Source of the DNA: Methanosarcina sp.
Lineage (GTDB): Archaea > Halobacteriota > Methanosarcinia > Methanosarcinales > Methanosarcinaceae
Assembly: GCA_024280975.1 (NCBI GenBank)
Contig: JAMXLQ010000195.1
Location: forward strand, 1-19,710
Length of the DNA stretch: 19,710 nucleotides
Reading direction: 5' to 3'
Of the stretch, positions 7,121 to 14,683 are shown piece after piece. The notes beneath the pieces are model-generated. The model had not been told where the DNA came from. It searched no databases and saw only the letters and a program-made list of their open reading frames with translations. Made by a program: the position numbers and the translations under genes. How positions within the stretch are numbered: the first letter of the stretch is position 1; the number at the start of each line of letters is the position of its first letter.

Positions 7121-8050
7121 TCATACAAGGTTTCTGGCAAAAATATCGGATACATTATCCATATTTGCAATGTAATCCTTTGCAAGCGGGTCTACAGCTA
7201 CAACCTCACCGCCTATCTCTTCAGCTACGGCTTTCGCACTTTGCGTGCTGGATTGGGGCTGGACAAAGATTACTTTGACGTGCTTTTCCTTTGCAAGATC
7301 CACAAGTTTAGCCAGATCTTCAGCACTCGGTTCTTTTCCTTCAATCTCAACTGGAATCATGGTAAGGTTGTAATCTGCTGCAAAATAACCCCAGGACGGG
7401 TGATAAACCATGAAATTCCTTTCCTTTTTTCCCTCAAGCTTTTCGCGGATCCTTGAATCCAGAGCATCCAATTCCTTAAGATATGCATCTCTATTCTGAG
7501 CATAGTAAGTTTTGTTCCCGGGATCTATTTTGGCAAGTCCTTCATAAACGTTCTCGACCATTATTTTTGCATTTACAGGAGATGTCCATATGTGGGGATC
7601 CAGTTCTTCGTGAGCTTTACCATTTTCACCCTCAACAAGTCCCCTGAGTTTGATTCCATTAGAAGAGTTTACGATAAGAGTTCCACTATTAATAGATTCG
7701 AATCTGTCAATCCAGACCTTCTCAAAGGGCATATCGGTCCCAACCGTAACATACATACGAGCCTCGCTTGCTTCTCCCAGTTCTCTTGGAGAAGGTTCAT
7801 AAGTATGAGGGTCTGCTCCTGGAGGGATTATGACAACGGTTTTTACTTTGTCTCCTCCCACTTTCTCTACAAACTCAGCTTGTGGAAGGAGGCTTACAGC
7901 TACGATTATAGGCTCACCAGATCCTGTTACTTCAGCTTTCTGTCCTGTACTTTCGTTAATGTGAGAGTTGCTTGGACCTGTACAACCACTGGCAAAAAGG
8001 CTCAGACCAATAATCAAGAGCACTAATAAAGGTAGAATTTTCAGATTCAT
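7121..8050 (-). CDS. Metal-binding lipoprotein of the ABC importer (ZnuA/TroA-like)
   Basis: Extracytoplasmic substrate-binding protein, 309 residues. The N-terminal hydrophobic segment ends in a lipobox, LFASGC, so C23 is the likely membrane anchor. Candidate metal ligands of the cluster A-I fold are H82 (GADPHTYEPSP), H153 (LDPHIWTSP), H217 (VYHPSWGYFA) and D287 (VAVDPLAKDY). A histidine at the third position is typical of zinc-binding or TroA-like members, while manganese-specific ones usually have glutamate. The His-rich loop of many ZnuA proteins is short here (GENGKAHEELD). The ATG at 8050 is preceded by GTGAGATC. First gene of the transporter cassette. I favour zinc, with manganese possible. 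Confidence 0.9.
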   Translation of the reverse strand: MNLKILPLLVLLIIGLSLFASGCTGPSNSHINESTGQKAEVTGSGEPIIVAVSLLPQAEFVEKVGGDKVKTVVIIPPGADPHTYEPSPRELGEASEARMYVTVGTDMPFEKVWIDRFESINSGTLIVNSSNGIKLRGLVEGENGKAHEELDPHIWTSPVNAKIMVENVYEGLAKIDPGNKTYYAQNRDAYLKELDALDSRIREKLEGKKERNFMVYHPSWGYFAADYNLTMIPVEIEGKEPSAEDLAKLVDLAKEKHVKVIFVQPQSSTQSAKAVAEEIGGEVVAVDPLAKDYIANMDNVSDIFARNLV

Positions 8051-8121
8051 AATTTAGATCTCACTTTCTTCTTTTCATTTTTTTACTTGGCTCATGAATT
8101 TATTTTTGATTAGATAAGACC

Positions 8122-8129
8122 GATATAAA
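8122..8129 (-). promoter_or_regulatory. Candidate TATA box for the metal ABC operon
   Basis: On the minus strand TTTATATC occupies 8129-8122, about 75 bases before the binding-protein ATG. It would place the transcript start near 8100 and give a leader of about 50 nt. Other AT-rich candidates are nearby, so this is a guess from consensus only. Confidence 0.4.
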
Positions 8130-8172
8130 GGAGAATAAATCTGTATATGTCCAAATTATATCATGCACTAAA

Positions 8173-8192
8173 TTTGGCATTTACCCAAATTT
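8173..8192. promoter_or_regulatory. Candidate metal-repressor operator 1
   Basis: TTTGG-CATTTA-CCCAAATTT. The arms TTTGG and CCAAA are inverted around a 7-nt centre. It lies between the regulator gene and the binding-protein gene, upstream of the candidate TATA box. It matches operator 2 in all arm positions. Confidence 0.6.
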
Positions 8193-8212
8193 TTGAGTTA
8201 TTCACGAGATTT

Positions 8213-8232
8213 TTTGGTGTAAGCCCAAATTT
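8213..8232. promoter_or_regulatory. Candidate metal-repressor operator 2
   Basis: TTTGG-TGTAAG-CCCAAATTT. It has the same arms and spacing as operator 1 and starts exactly 40 bp away, so both would face the same side of the helix. The centres differ while the arms are identical, as expected for a dimer-binding site. Confidence 0.6.
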
Positions 8233-8338
8233 ATCTCGAAGCTTACTCACAGCTTTATACAGTATCAACGCTTCAATTAACACTTCACACTTTAGGGTTC
8301 ATTTAGTATTTCGTTTAATTTTTCAATAATTTCGGTAT

Positions 8339-8788
8339 TTAGTGATGACTTTCTTCGTGCAGACATTTCCCATGACTTATTTCACCACATACACCGAACA
8401 TCGGGTGGCCCATTGAACTGCAGATTTTGTCTACAGCATCCCTGGAAACAAAAGCCTCAAAACGCGAAACTTCGCTACATGCTTCCTCTGACGAAAGGCC
8501 ATAATGAGTTAAAAGAAGACTCAGGATCCTATGCCTTCGGACAAGAAATTGTGCATACGCCTCACCCATCTCTGTCAGGTCGACACCCCTATAAGGAATA
8601 TGATTCAGGTAGCCTGCATTTGCAAGCTCGTTTAAGGTCTTGGTTGTGGTAGAAGGGTCCACCTGTAGGCCTGAAGAGATCTCCGTAGTTTTTACAGTGC
8701 TCCCTTTTTCAAGAATAAACTTGAGATAATCTACCTTTCTTGGAGAGAGCTCAAGGCCCGTAAATTCAGGATAAATTTGCTCATTCAT
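8339..8788 (-). CDS. DtxR/MntR-family metal-dependent transcriptional regulator
   Basis: Probable regulator of the adjacent metal importer, 149 residues. Residues about 15-70 form the winged helix-turn-helix (LSPRKVDYLKFILEKGSTVK, then TTEISSGLQVDPSTTTKTL and LANAGYLNHIPYRGVDLTEMG). The dimerisation and metal domain follows, with H86 (RRHRILSLLL), E106 and E111. The residue after E111 is alanine where DtxR and MntR normally have histidine (EH), so the metal site is altered. The C-terminal tail is rich in Cys and His: H128, C134, H139, C142, H144, H148, H149. There is no SH3-like domain, as in MntR. A TATA-like element about 25 bp before the ATG suggests a leaderless or very short-leader transcript. 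It is followed on the same strand by the importer operon after a 288-nt gap with candidate operators. Confidence 0.88.
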   Translation of the reverse strand: MNEQIYPEFTGLELSPRKVDYLKFILEKGSTVKTTEISSGLQVDPSTTTKTLNELANAGYLNHIPYRGVDLTEMGEAYAQFLVRRHRILSLLLTHYGLSSEEACSEVSRFEAFVSRDAVDKICSSMGHPMFGVCGEISHGKCLHEESHH

Positions 8789-8810
8789 AGAGAGAAATAT
8801 AAAAAACCGG

Positions 8811-8835
8811 TATATATTGTTTGCCGTATCCCAAA
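8811..8835 (-). promoter_or_regulatory. Promoter and possible operator of the regulator gene
   Basis: An A/T box (TATATATT, 8811-8818) lies about 25 bp upstream of the regulator ATG. Immediately upstream of it is TTTGCCGTATCCCAAA (8820-8835). This resembles the TTTGG-N6-CCCAAA sites of the importer but with one base fewer between the arms. The arrangement would suit autoregulation by blocking TBP/TFB. Confidence 0.45.
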
Positions 8836-8865
8836 GTATGAAGTTATAATTTTACTATAGCAAAA

Positions 8866-9699
8866 TTAGAAAAGTGGGAAAATCTCGGAGGGATAGTGGT
8901 TAAAACCCTCAGTAAAGGAAAAATTAGTAAAGAAGGAACTCAGTAAAAGAAGATATACACTCAGGATTTCCGGAGGAAACCCGAGTTCAGGAATCAAGGG
9001 CAGTAAGAGTGAAGGTGCTATAATCATTATCATAACCCTTGATCTCTGTATAGTATGAAGGGCTGCGGCAACGAGAAAAGGTACAAAGATATAAGGAATG
9101 CTCAACTGCAAGAAAAGCCTGCCAAGAGATTCTCCTGCTCCTGTAATGGCAAGAATTGCACCGAAGGCTCCTTTTCCGCAGAGATCGAACTCCCATAAGA
9201 AGTGCAATATTCGGATTTCCCAGAAATGTAATTACAGGATAAAGGTGTTCAAAGCCTGCAGGAATCAGAATAAGAAGCAAAGGGAAAAAGAGTGGAGAGT
9301 AGGCTTCGAACCGTCGGGGTTTTTTGGCAGGAACATTATATATTCCTGCATTTTTTCTTGAATTTCAGCTGTCTTTTCCTTTACTCGGCTCGAAAGGTCT
9401 GCCGTTTCAGATTTTTCCAGATTTTTGGAATAAAGGGAACATGCAATGGAAGTAGGAAACTGCAATGGAAGTAGAAACTGTGATAAGAATCCCCAAGATA
9501 GAAAGTCTGTCAACGTTAGCCGATAGCTCTTCTACTGTAGATATAATGACAGGTGAAGAATAGACAAGATTAAATGAGGCAACAACTCCAAGTGCAATGG
9601 ATGTTGCAGTGGAAATAGAGGGGTTATCGAGTCTGGCATCCAACTCTTTAGCTATTGGAACAAAGATAACATAAGCAAGAATGTAACGACAGGATGCAT
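8866..9699 (-). pseudogene. Broken GntP-type (gluconate/H+ symporter family) permease
   Basis: Protein-like hydrophobic sequence runs through this interval on the minus strand but switches frame at least three times. In order: MHPVVTFLLMLSLF (from 9699); then YVIFVPIAKELDARLDN and SIALGVVASFNLVYSSPVII (to about 9407); a charged cytoplasmic loop, SSRVKEKTAEIQEKMQEY (about 9385-9340); then LLILIPAGFEHLYPVITFLG with NPNIALLMG (about 9280-9190); then GAFGAILAITGAGESLGRLF and FVPFLVAAALHTIQ (about 9170-9040). The last segments match the GntP pattern of a small-residue TGAG motif followed by a PFLxAAxLR/H-like helix. The end, at 8866, lacks the final GntP helices, so the gene is frameshifted and 3'-truncated. 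Substrate unknown. Confidence 0.65.
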
Positions 9700-9757
9700 G
9701 TTTGAACCTGATCGTGAACTTTTAATAACCGCTTCAATAGAAAATAGCTGGCTGAGC

Positions 9758-10270
9758 TTAAATGTCCTCTTCAGGAGAAGATAACTCCTGGAGTTCTTCG
9801 ATTTCTTCTTCTCCAAGTACTCTTGCAAGATTAAGAAGAATAAGAAGTCTATTACCTATTTTTCCAACACCGGTTAGGTATTCTGCATTAATTTTTGATT
9901 TGACTACCTCAGGGGTCGGTTCAATTGAAGAAAGAGACAGGCGCATGACTTCCTTTACAGAATTCACAAGCATTCCAATGACTATATCTTTAACTTCAAC
10001 TATGATGATTCTGGAAAGAGTGTCAGTCTCTTTAGAAGGAAAACCAAGCCGTTTATTAAGATCTATTACTACGAGGATTTTTCCTCTCAGGTTAATGAGT
10101 CCTTTTATGTATTCAGGAGCTTGGGGAATGCGGGTTATTCTCGGAACTGGAATAACTTCGGAGACCTGCATGATGTCTACTCCGAACTCTTCACCTGAGA
10201 GCTCAAAGACTACTAAACGGAGATTTTCTTCCGAGAACCTTGAATTCTCTTCTAATGTTTCTTCAAACAC
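9758..10270 (-). CDS. cheW: Chemotaxis coupling protein CheW
   Basis: CheW adaptor, 170 residues, which links the membrane transducer to the histidine kinase CheA in the chemosensory array. The CheW/SH3-like domain starts at about residue 17 (LRLVVFELSGEEFGVDIMQV, then SEVIPVPRITRIPQAPEYIK) and includes the conserved GLINLRGKILVVIDLNKRLG and the late LTGVGKIGNRLLILLNLARVL. An acidic tail follows. The start is GTG at 10270, with GAGG eight bases upstream. It is 27 nt downstream of the transducer gene and probably co-transcribed with it. Confidence 0.94.
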   Translation of the reverse strand: MFEETLEENSRFSEENLRLVVFELSGEEFGVDIMQVSEVIPVPRITRIPQAPEYIKGLINLRGKILVVIDLNKRLGFPSKETDTLSRIIIVEVKDIVIGMLVNSVKEVMRLSLSSIEPTPEVVKSKINAEYLTGVGKIGNRLLILLNLARVLGEEEIEELQELSSPEEDI

Positions 10271-10297
10271 TTGAATTCCTCTAATTGACTCTAAAAT

Positions 10298-12367
10298 TCA
10301 AATTGCCATGCTTTCTGTTCCTTCTTTTGAGTTACCAAGTCTGAACTTTTCTGTAGCTTTTCTCATCTTTTCCCCGAGCAAGGAAAGATCACTGGCCATA
10401 TTGGCAAGTTCTGACATTGAAGCGCTCTGTTCCTCAAGAGCTGCAGCAGTTTCCTGGGTTCCTGCTGCAGACTGTTCCGAAATTGAGGAAATATCCTCCA
10501 GTGTGGAAGTGATCTCTTCAATGGATGCGGATTGCTCTTCTGTAGCGGCTGCAACATCTTCTATCATATTTGTGATTTCATTGATTGTAGAAACAATCCC
10601 TGCAACCATTTCAACTGCGTTGTTAACAGATAATGAATCGACCTGCACTTCTTTTTTACTGGCTTCTATACTTTCTACGGTTTCACTGATACTAATTCTT
10701 ATTTCGTCGATTAGCTTAGAAATGTCATTAGCAGCACGGCCAGATTCATCAGCAAGTTTTCGGACTTCATCAGCTACAACAGAGAAACCCCGGCCGTGTT
10801 CTCCAGCGCGGGCTGCCTCTATTGCAGCATTTAGAGCAAGCATATTTGTTTGGTCCGCAATTCTGGTAATGAGGGTTACAATCTCATTGATTTGTTTAGA
10901 TTTGGAGTCCAGCTCCATTATCACTTCTTTAGTCTCATCAACAGAGGAACGAATAAGGTCCATTTTTAATAGAATTTCTTTTGAGGCGTCTCCAACGCTA
11001 CTGACAGTGTTATTGACAAGGTTCGTGTTTTTAGAAACTTTCTGGGTATTATCCGCAATTTCCTGGATATTATGGGTCATATCTTGCATCGCATGAGTTA
11101 TATCAACTATTTTTACATTTTGAATTTCTGCCCCGTTTGAAATTCCAGCTGCGGTATCAGAAATTTTTCTTGAAGCTGAAGCCACTTCTTCAGAAGAAGC
11201 AGACATTTCTTCTGAAAGTGTAGAAAGGTGAATCGAGCTTTCCTGGATATTTATGAGTAAGCTACGAAGGTTCTCAGCCATTAGTTTAAAAGCTTCTGAA
11301 AGTTGAGAGATTTCACTCCTCGAGTTTCCTTTGATCTGAACAGTGAGATCTCCTTCAGAGATTCTGTCTACCGCTTCAAGCAGTTCATAGATGGGTTTTT
11401 TGTAAAGGCTCAGAATTACAAAAACAAGTAAAGCTCCGATAAGAATCGAAAGAAGAGTAACGAGAAAGATCTTATTCATAGAGTTTATTATCGTGGTGTC
11501 AAGTTTCTCTTTTTGATCACTACTGGCGGCTTCAGCGTCTCCTTGAATCTGTGCAGCTATGATTGCCATGTTTTTCACTTCAGCCGCCTTTTTCTCTTTA
11601 AGTACTTTCAGACGATCAAAGTCAATTTGGATCTCTGTGGCATTGTTAATTATTGTATTGCCACGCTCAAGGTTTTCAGGTCTCGCTAACTGTTCGTCCA
11701 GATTCTTGGTAACTTCGATTATGTCTCCCATTAGCCGATCAAAATTTTCCGCATACTGATCTTTAGGAGTAATTATATAATTCTGGTATTCGTTTCGAGC
11801 TTTCATCGCAAGTATGCTGATTTTCTGGGCTTCCTGAGCATTGGATAACTTTTGCTGGAGAACTTCACCTGAAGAGCCATTTTTCGCATACTGTTGGTAT
11901 TGAAGCATCTGGTCTTGATAAATTTCATCTGCTTTTTGCAAAATAAGCTCGCCTTTTGAGACTATCTCGGTTCTCAGGGCTATTTCTTCGTTATTTGCTT
12001 CAACGTAACCATTAAAACTTTCATTAAATTTATCTGAAGTTTCCAAAATAGAGCTCATTCGGTCGCGATTTGCAGGATCAAGATAGCCAAGATAGATTTC
12101 TTTGGATATAGCTGCTTGTGTGGGCACAAGATCAAGATGTTTATAAGTTTCTTCCTTATAAACAGGATCATCATAAATAACATAGCCTTCCTGGGCTTCC
12201 AGAGCCCCCTGCATATTATTCGTGATAGAAGTCATGTTTTGAATGGCTCGGCTCTTTTTTTCAACATCGTTCATACCCTGATAACCTATGTACCCAACAA
12301 AAAAAATCAAAACTAGAAGAAGAGCAAAGCCTATCACTACATGCCCTATTTTTGTGTTTTTATACAT
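10298..12367 (-). CDS. Methyl-accepting chemotaxis protein, transmembrane transducer
   Basis: Chemoreceptor of 689 residues from the ATG at 12367, preceded by GGAGG and GGGTGA. A TTG at 12505 in the same frame would add 46 residues, reaching 735; numbering here is from that longer frame. TM1 is about 53-75 and TM2 about 346-367. Between them lies a roughly 270-residue, all-helical extracytoplasmic sensor rich in Gln/Glu/Tyr, possibly of the helical bimodular type. HAMP spans about 368-420 (LYKKPIYELLEAVDRISEGD). The signalling domain follows, with the hairpin tip IADQTNMLALNAAIEAARAG (549-568) and GRGFSVVADEVRKLADES (571-588). EEQSASIEEI-type repeats are likely methylation helices. No CheR-binding pentapeptide is seen at the C-terminus. 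Ligand unknown. Confidence 0.93.
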   Translation of the reverse strand: MYKNTKIGHVVIGFALLLVLIFFVGYIGYQGMNDVEKKSRAIQNMTSITNNMQGALEAQEGYVIYDDPVYKEETYKHLDLVPTQAAISKEIYLGYLDPANRDRMSSILETSDKFNESFNGYVEANNEEIALRTEIVSKGELILQKADEIYQDQMLQYQQYAKNGSSGEVLQQKLSNAQEAQKISILAMKARNEYQNYIITPKDQYAENFDRLMGDIIEVTKNLDEQLARPENLERGNTIINNATEIQIDFDRLKVLKEKKAAEVKNMAIIAAQIQGDAEAASSDQKEKLDTTIINSMNKIFLVTLLSILIGALLVFVILSLYKKPIYELLEAVDRISEGDLTVQIKGNSRSEISQLSEAFKLMAENLRSLLINIQESSIHLSTLSEEMSASSEEVASASRKISDTAAGISNGAEIQNVKIVDITHAMQDMTHNIQEIADNTQKVSKNTNLVNNTVSSVGDASKEILLKMDLIRSSVDETKEVIMELDSKSKQINEIVTLITRIADQTNMLALNAAIEAARAGEHGRGFSVVADEVRKLADESGRAANDISKLIDEIRISISETVESIEASKKEVQVDSLSVNNAVEMVAGIVSTINEITNMIEDVAAATEEQSASIEEITSTLEDISSISEQSAAGTQETAAALEEQSASMSELANMASDLSLLGEKMRKATEKFRLGNSKEGTESMAI

Positions 12368-12628
12368 CTTTTTCACCCTTGCCTCCAGCTTCTCCGCCTC
12401 TATACTTCTTCTGTCTCGTAATTGAGCTATTAACCTGTCAGCTGTACCCGCTAAGGAAGGTAAAAGGACAGAAATGTTATTACGAAAATTGCCTGATCTT
12501 CCCAACCAATTATTTGATACAGACTATTTAAGAATTGATAAATTTTTTATTTACTAAAAAGTGTAAACTCAATAAATTTTTCCATAGTAATTTTCACTCA
12601 ATATTCTTGAATCGTTTACTTTTTGTAT

Positions 12629-13003
12629 TCAAGAGTCTGCTGTTGTAAGAAAGCTTTCTACCTGCAAACCAAAATCGCCAAAGTTTATGGGTTTGGCAAG
12701 AACAGCATAACATCCAGCCTTAAGGAATTTTTCTTTACTTTCAGGATCAGAATAACCTGTGACTGCAACTACCTTTATACTCTGGGTTTCAGGGTTAATT
12801 TTAATTCTTTGAAGCAATTCAAGACCATTCATTTTCGGAAGTTCCATATCAAGCAATACCAGATCAAAATTCGTTTTATTGAGAATTTCCAAAGCTTCCA
12901 AGCCATTTTTCGCCTTTTTTGGCTTATATCCAAAGGACTTAAGTAAGTCTGCTTCAGCTGTCAGATTAAGTAAATTATCTTCAACAATCAGAATTTCAGG
13001 CAC
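12629..13003 (-). CDS. Single-domain response regulator (CheY/DivK-like)
   Basis: Stand-alone receiver domain, 124 residues. It has the acidic pair E8-D9 (LIVEDNLLNL), phosphoacceptor D52 (LVLLDMELPKMNG), T82 (VVAVTGYSD) and K104 (LAKPI), so all residues needed for phosphorylation are present. No output domain is attached. It differs clearly from the CheY at 13834, and its VEDN and MELPKMNG motifs resemble receivers of the DivK or hybrid-kinase type rather than archaeal CheY. The start is GTG at 13003 (AGGAG about 12 bases upstream). It is 123 nt upstream of the TTG, or 261 nt upstream of the ATG, of the transducer gene and in the same direction. It may be a phosphate sink or a link to another pathway. 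Confidence 0.87.
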   Translation of the reverse strand: MPEILIVEDNLLNLTAEADLLKSFGYKPKKAKNGLEALEILNKTNFDLVLLDMELPKMNGLELLQRIKINPETQSIKVVAVTGYSDPESKEKFLKAGCYAVLAKPINFGDFGLQVESFLTTADS

Positions 13004-13833
13004 TCAAATCTACTCCTACGGGCTGCTTGAAGATTCTTTAAACAACTTTTTGTAACTAAAATTTTGTAAGCAATATTCTTTCAAAGAAGTATTGGATAAC
13101 AAACCTCCTCTGAAAAAATTTGAAATAAGAAAATATAAAATGATCTCTTCTTTTTATCTTCGACAAGTATACCTTAGACCACAAATTACGCTGGGATTAA
13201 TTTCTCAATTTATTGAGTAATATATGAAGTTCAAGAGAATATAAATTTATTTGTTAACTTTAGAGTCATTTTTTCAATATATAAACAGCAATAAAAATAA
13301 GGTATTAAGCTTAGGTATAATTTTTGGTACTATTATTTTAGTAAAAAAGATTTGAAAGTAATGCCAAATTGAACTTAAAACAAAAATAGTAGCGTTTTTA
13401 TTTTTCAAAGTTAGTATTATTAACGCTTTTATTAAAGTTCACAGATCAAAATCGCAACTCAGCTGAAGGATACAAAAGAGCCTTAATTTCTACAAACAGT
13501 TTGTTAACGTGTCGATTAGCGAGATCACTAAATAAATATGAAACTCTATAATTTAGTAAAGATAATTAAAAAAGTTTAATATAGTAGGTTCCGCATATAC
13601 TTTTCTACAGAACTGGGACAGCTCGGATTTAACAAGAAAACTTGCGCTGGCTACATTTGTTAACTTTGAGTAGCTTTTCGAGTGAGGTGCTTTGATTGGT
13701 AATATTAATATGAAGAATATACAGGCAGAGACAAGATTCGGCATAGATAGGAATAATGTAGCGGAACATTCCAAAAAAGGAGGGAAAATTATCCGATGTT
13801 GTCACTTTTTCAAGATAGAAAGAAGGGAAATGA
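13004..13833. promoter_or_regulatory. Divergent chemotaxis promoter region
   Basis: This 830-nt AT-rich interval separates the minus-strand receiver/transducer/cheW group from the plus-strand cheY/cheA/cheR group, so promoters for both should lie here. TATA-like boxes occur near 13238-13250 (AATATAAATTTAT) and 13276-13288 (CAATATATAAAC). The 9-mer TTTGTTAAC occurs three times, at 13250, 13500 and 13656; the first and third copies share the longer ATTTGTTAACTTT context. AGGAGGG at 13780-13786 precedes a 17-codon frame starting at 13796 that overlaps the cheY start; I would not call it a gene. Nothing else coding is supported. Confidence 0.55.
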
Positions 13834-14199
13834 ATGGCCAGAGTTATGATCGTGGATGATGCCGAATTTATGAGGATGATAATCAGAGATATCCTTCTAA
13901 TGCATGGACACGAAGTAGTTGCTGAGATCGGTGACGGGGAAGAGGCACTTCAAATATATTTCGAAGTAAAACCAGATATTGTGTTAATGGATATAATTAT
14001 GCCTGATATGGATGGAAAAGAAGCATTGAAAAAACTTCTTACTATGGATCCTGAGGCAAAAGTAGTAATGTGCTCCTCTCTTGGGCAGCAAGCTCTAATA
14101 ACGGAATCCATGAAGATAGGCGCTATGGGTTTTATAGTAAAACCTTTTGAACCTGATGGAATGCTGGATGTAATAAAAAAAATTGCTGAGCCCAATTAA
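13834..14199 (+). CDS. cheY: Chemotaxis response regulator CheY
   Basis: CheY of 121 residues. It receives phosphate from CheA and, in archaea, acts on the archaellum motor through adaptor proteins (CheF), which are not encoded here. The acidic pair is D8-D9 (VMIVDDAEFMRM), the phosphoacceptor is D53 (IVLMDIIMPDMDG), S81 takes the Thr/Ser role (VMCSSLGQQ) and the lysine is K103 (IVKPFEP). The CSSLGQQ stretch is typical of archaeal and Bacillus-type CheY. The ATG at 13834 has AGAAGGGAA just upstream. First gene of the plus-strand group, followed by a 484-nt gap that contains a cheB relic, then cheA. Confidence 0.94.
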   Translation: MARVMIVDDAEFMRMIIRDILLMHGHEVVAEIGDGEEALQIYFEVKPDIVLMDIIMPDMDGKEALKKLLTMDPEAKVVMCSSLGQQALITESMKIGAMGFIVKPFEPDGMLDVIKKIAEPN

Positions 14200-14335
14200 A
14201 CCGACTTCAACTTACCATTAAATCAGGCCACTATCAAATAAAACCAGTTTAATCGAGGCTACATTAAATCAAACTATGTCAAATCCGATTATTCCTAAAA
14301 AATAATAGAAACTACTAAAACTAAATTCCGCATTT

Positions 14336-14553
14336 ATGAAGGAGTGTTTAACTCCTGCTGTGATGGTTTCAGCCCTCGGGGAGAGAGTTAAAGAGATCAC
14401 GTTCACAGCTTTTGAAGAAAGAATTAGATTCAAAACAGTCAGTAAATGCTTTTTTCAGGTTCATTGCCCACTCTGGGGCTGCAAAGTATTTTCCTGGTTT
14501 TGACTGGAATGAAATGCGATGGAGCGGATAGAGTTGAACGAGTAAAAAGCTGA
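14336..14553 (+). pseudogene. cheB: Relic of cheB (chemotaxis methylesterase)
   Basis: Two pieces of CheB-like protein survive in the cheY-cheA gap. From 14336, MKECLTPAVMVSALGERVKE then ITFTAFEE resembles the end of the CheB receiver, where PTPVVMVSAL is usual. From about 14425, in a second frame, SVNAFFRFIAHSGAAKYF resembles the late catalytic-domain SVxxLFRS region. Then, in a third frame at 14485-14550, SIFLVLTGMKCDGADRVERV matches the VLTGMGxDGAEG motif of the methylesterase domain, ending at TGA 14551. The first half of the receiver, the linker and the catalytic Ser/His regions are absent. About 220 nt remain of a gene that is normally about 1050 nt. The position between cheY and cheA is the usual one for cheB in archaeal che operons, which supports the reading. 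Confidence 0.75.
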
Positions 14554-14683
14554 ATAAGCAAGTATAGATTAAACCAGAACTGAGTATAAGACCAAATCTA
14601 GAACTCAATCAGGAATTAAATTCTGTGCTGAGAGATTATTCGAGAAAGGAAAAATCAGAACCTCCAGAAAGGCAGGGAAAATT

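Noticed and set aside
8294..8338. Coding-like tail (NTEIIEKLNEILNEP) just after the regulator stop, in another frame
   Set aside because: Only 15 codons long with no start; it might be a remnant of a longer C-terminus but there is too little to support it.
9762..10274. Plus-strand open frame of 170 codons over cheW
   Set aside because: It mirrors cheW almost exactly in extent, has no recognisable domain, and CheW on the minus strand is unambiguous.
10308..11096. Long plus-strand open frame of 262 codons
   Set aside because: It is antisense to the transducer signalling domain; its Ser/Ile-rich composition is what reversed Glu/Ala-rich coiled-coil codons give.
13553..13774. Minus-strand 73-codon frame upstream of cheY; also checked for cheC or cheD remnants
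   Set aside because: No convincing motif of either family and several stops in the plus-strand frames.
13796..13849. Short 17-codon frame after an AGGAGGG site, overlapping the cheY start
   Set aside because: No conservation evidence and a poor distance from the ribosome binding site; cheY has its own site.
14369..14608. Minus-strand 79-codon frame between cheY and cheA
   Set aside because: It is antisense to the cheB relic and matches nothing I know.
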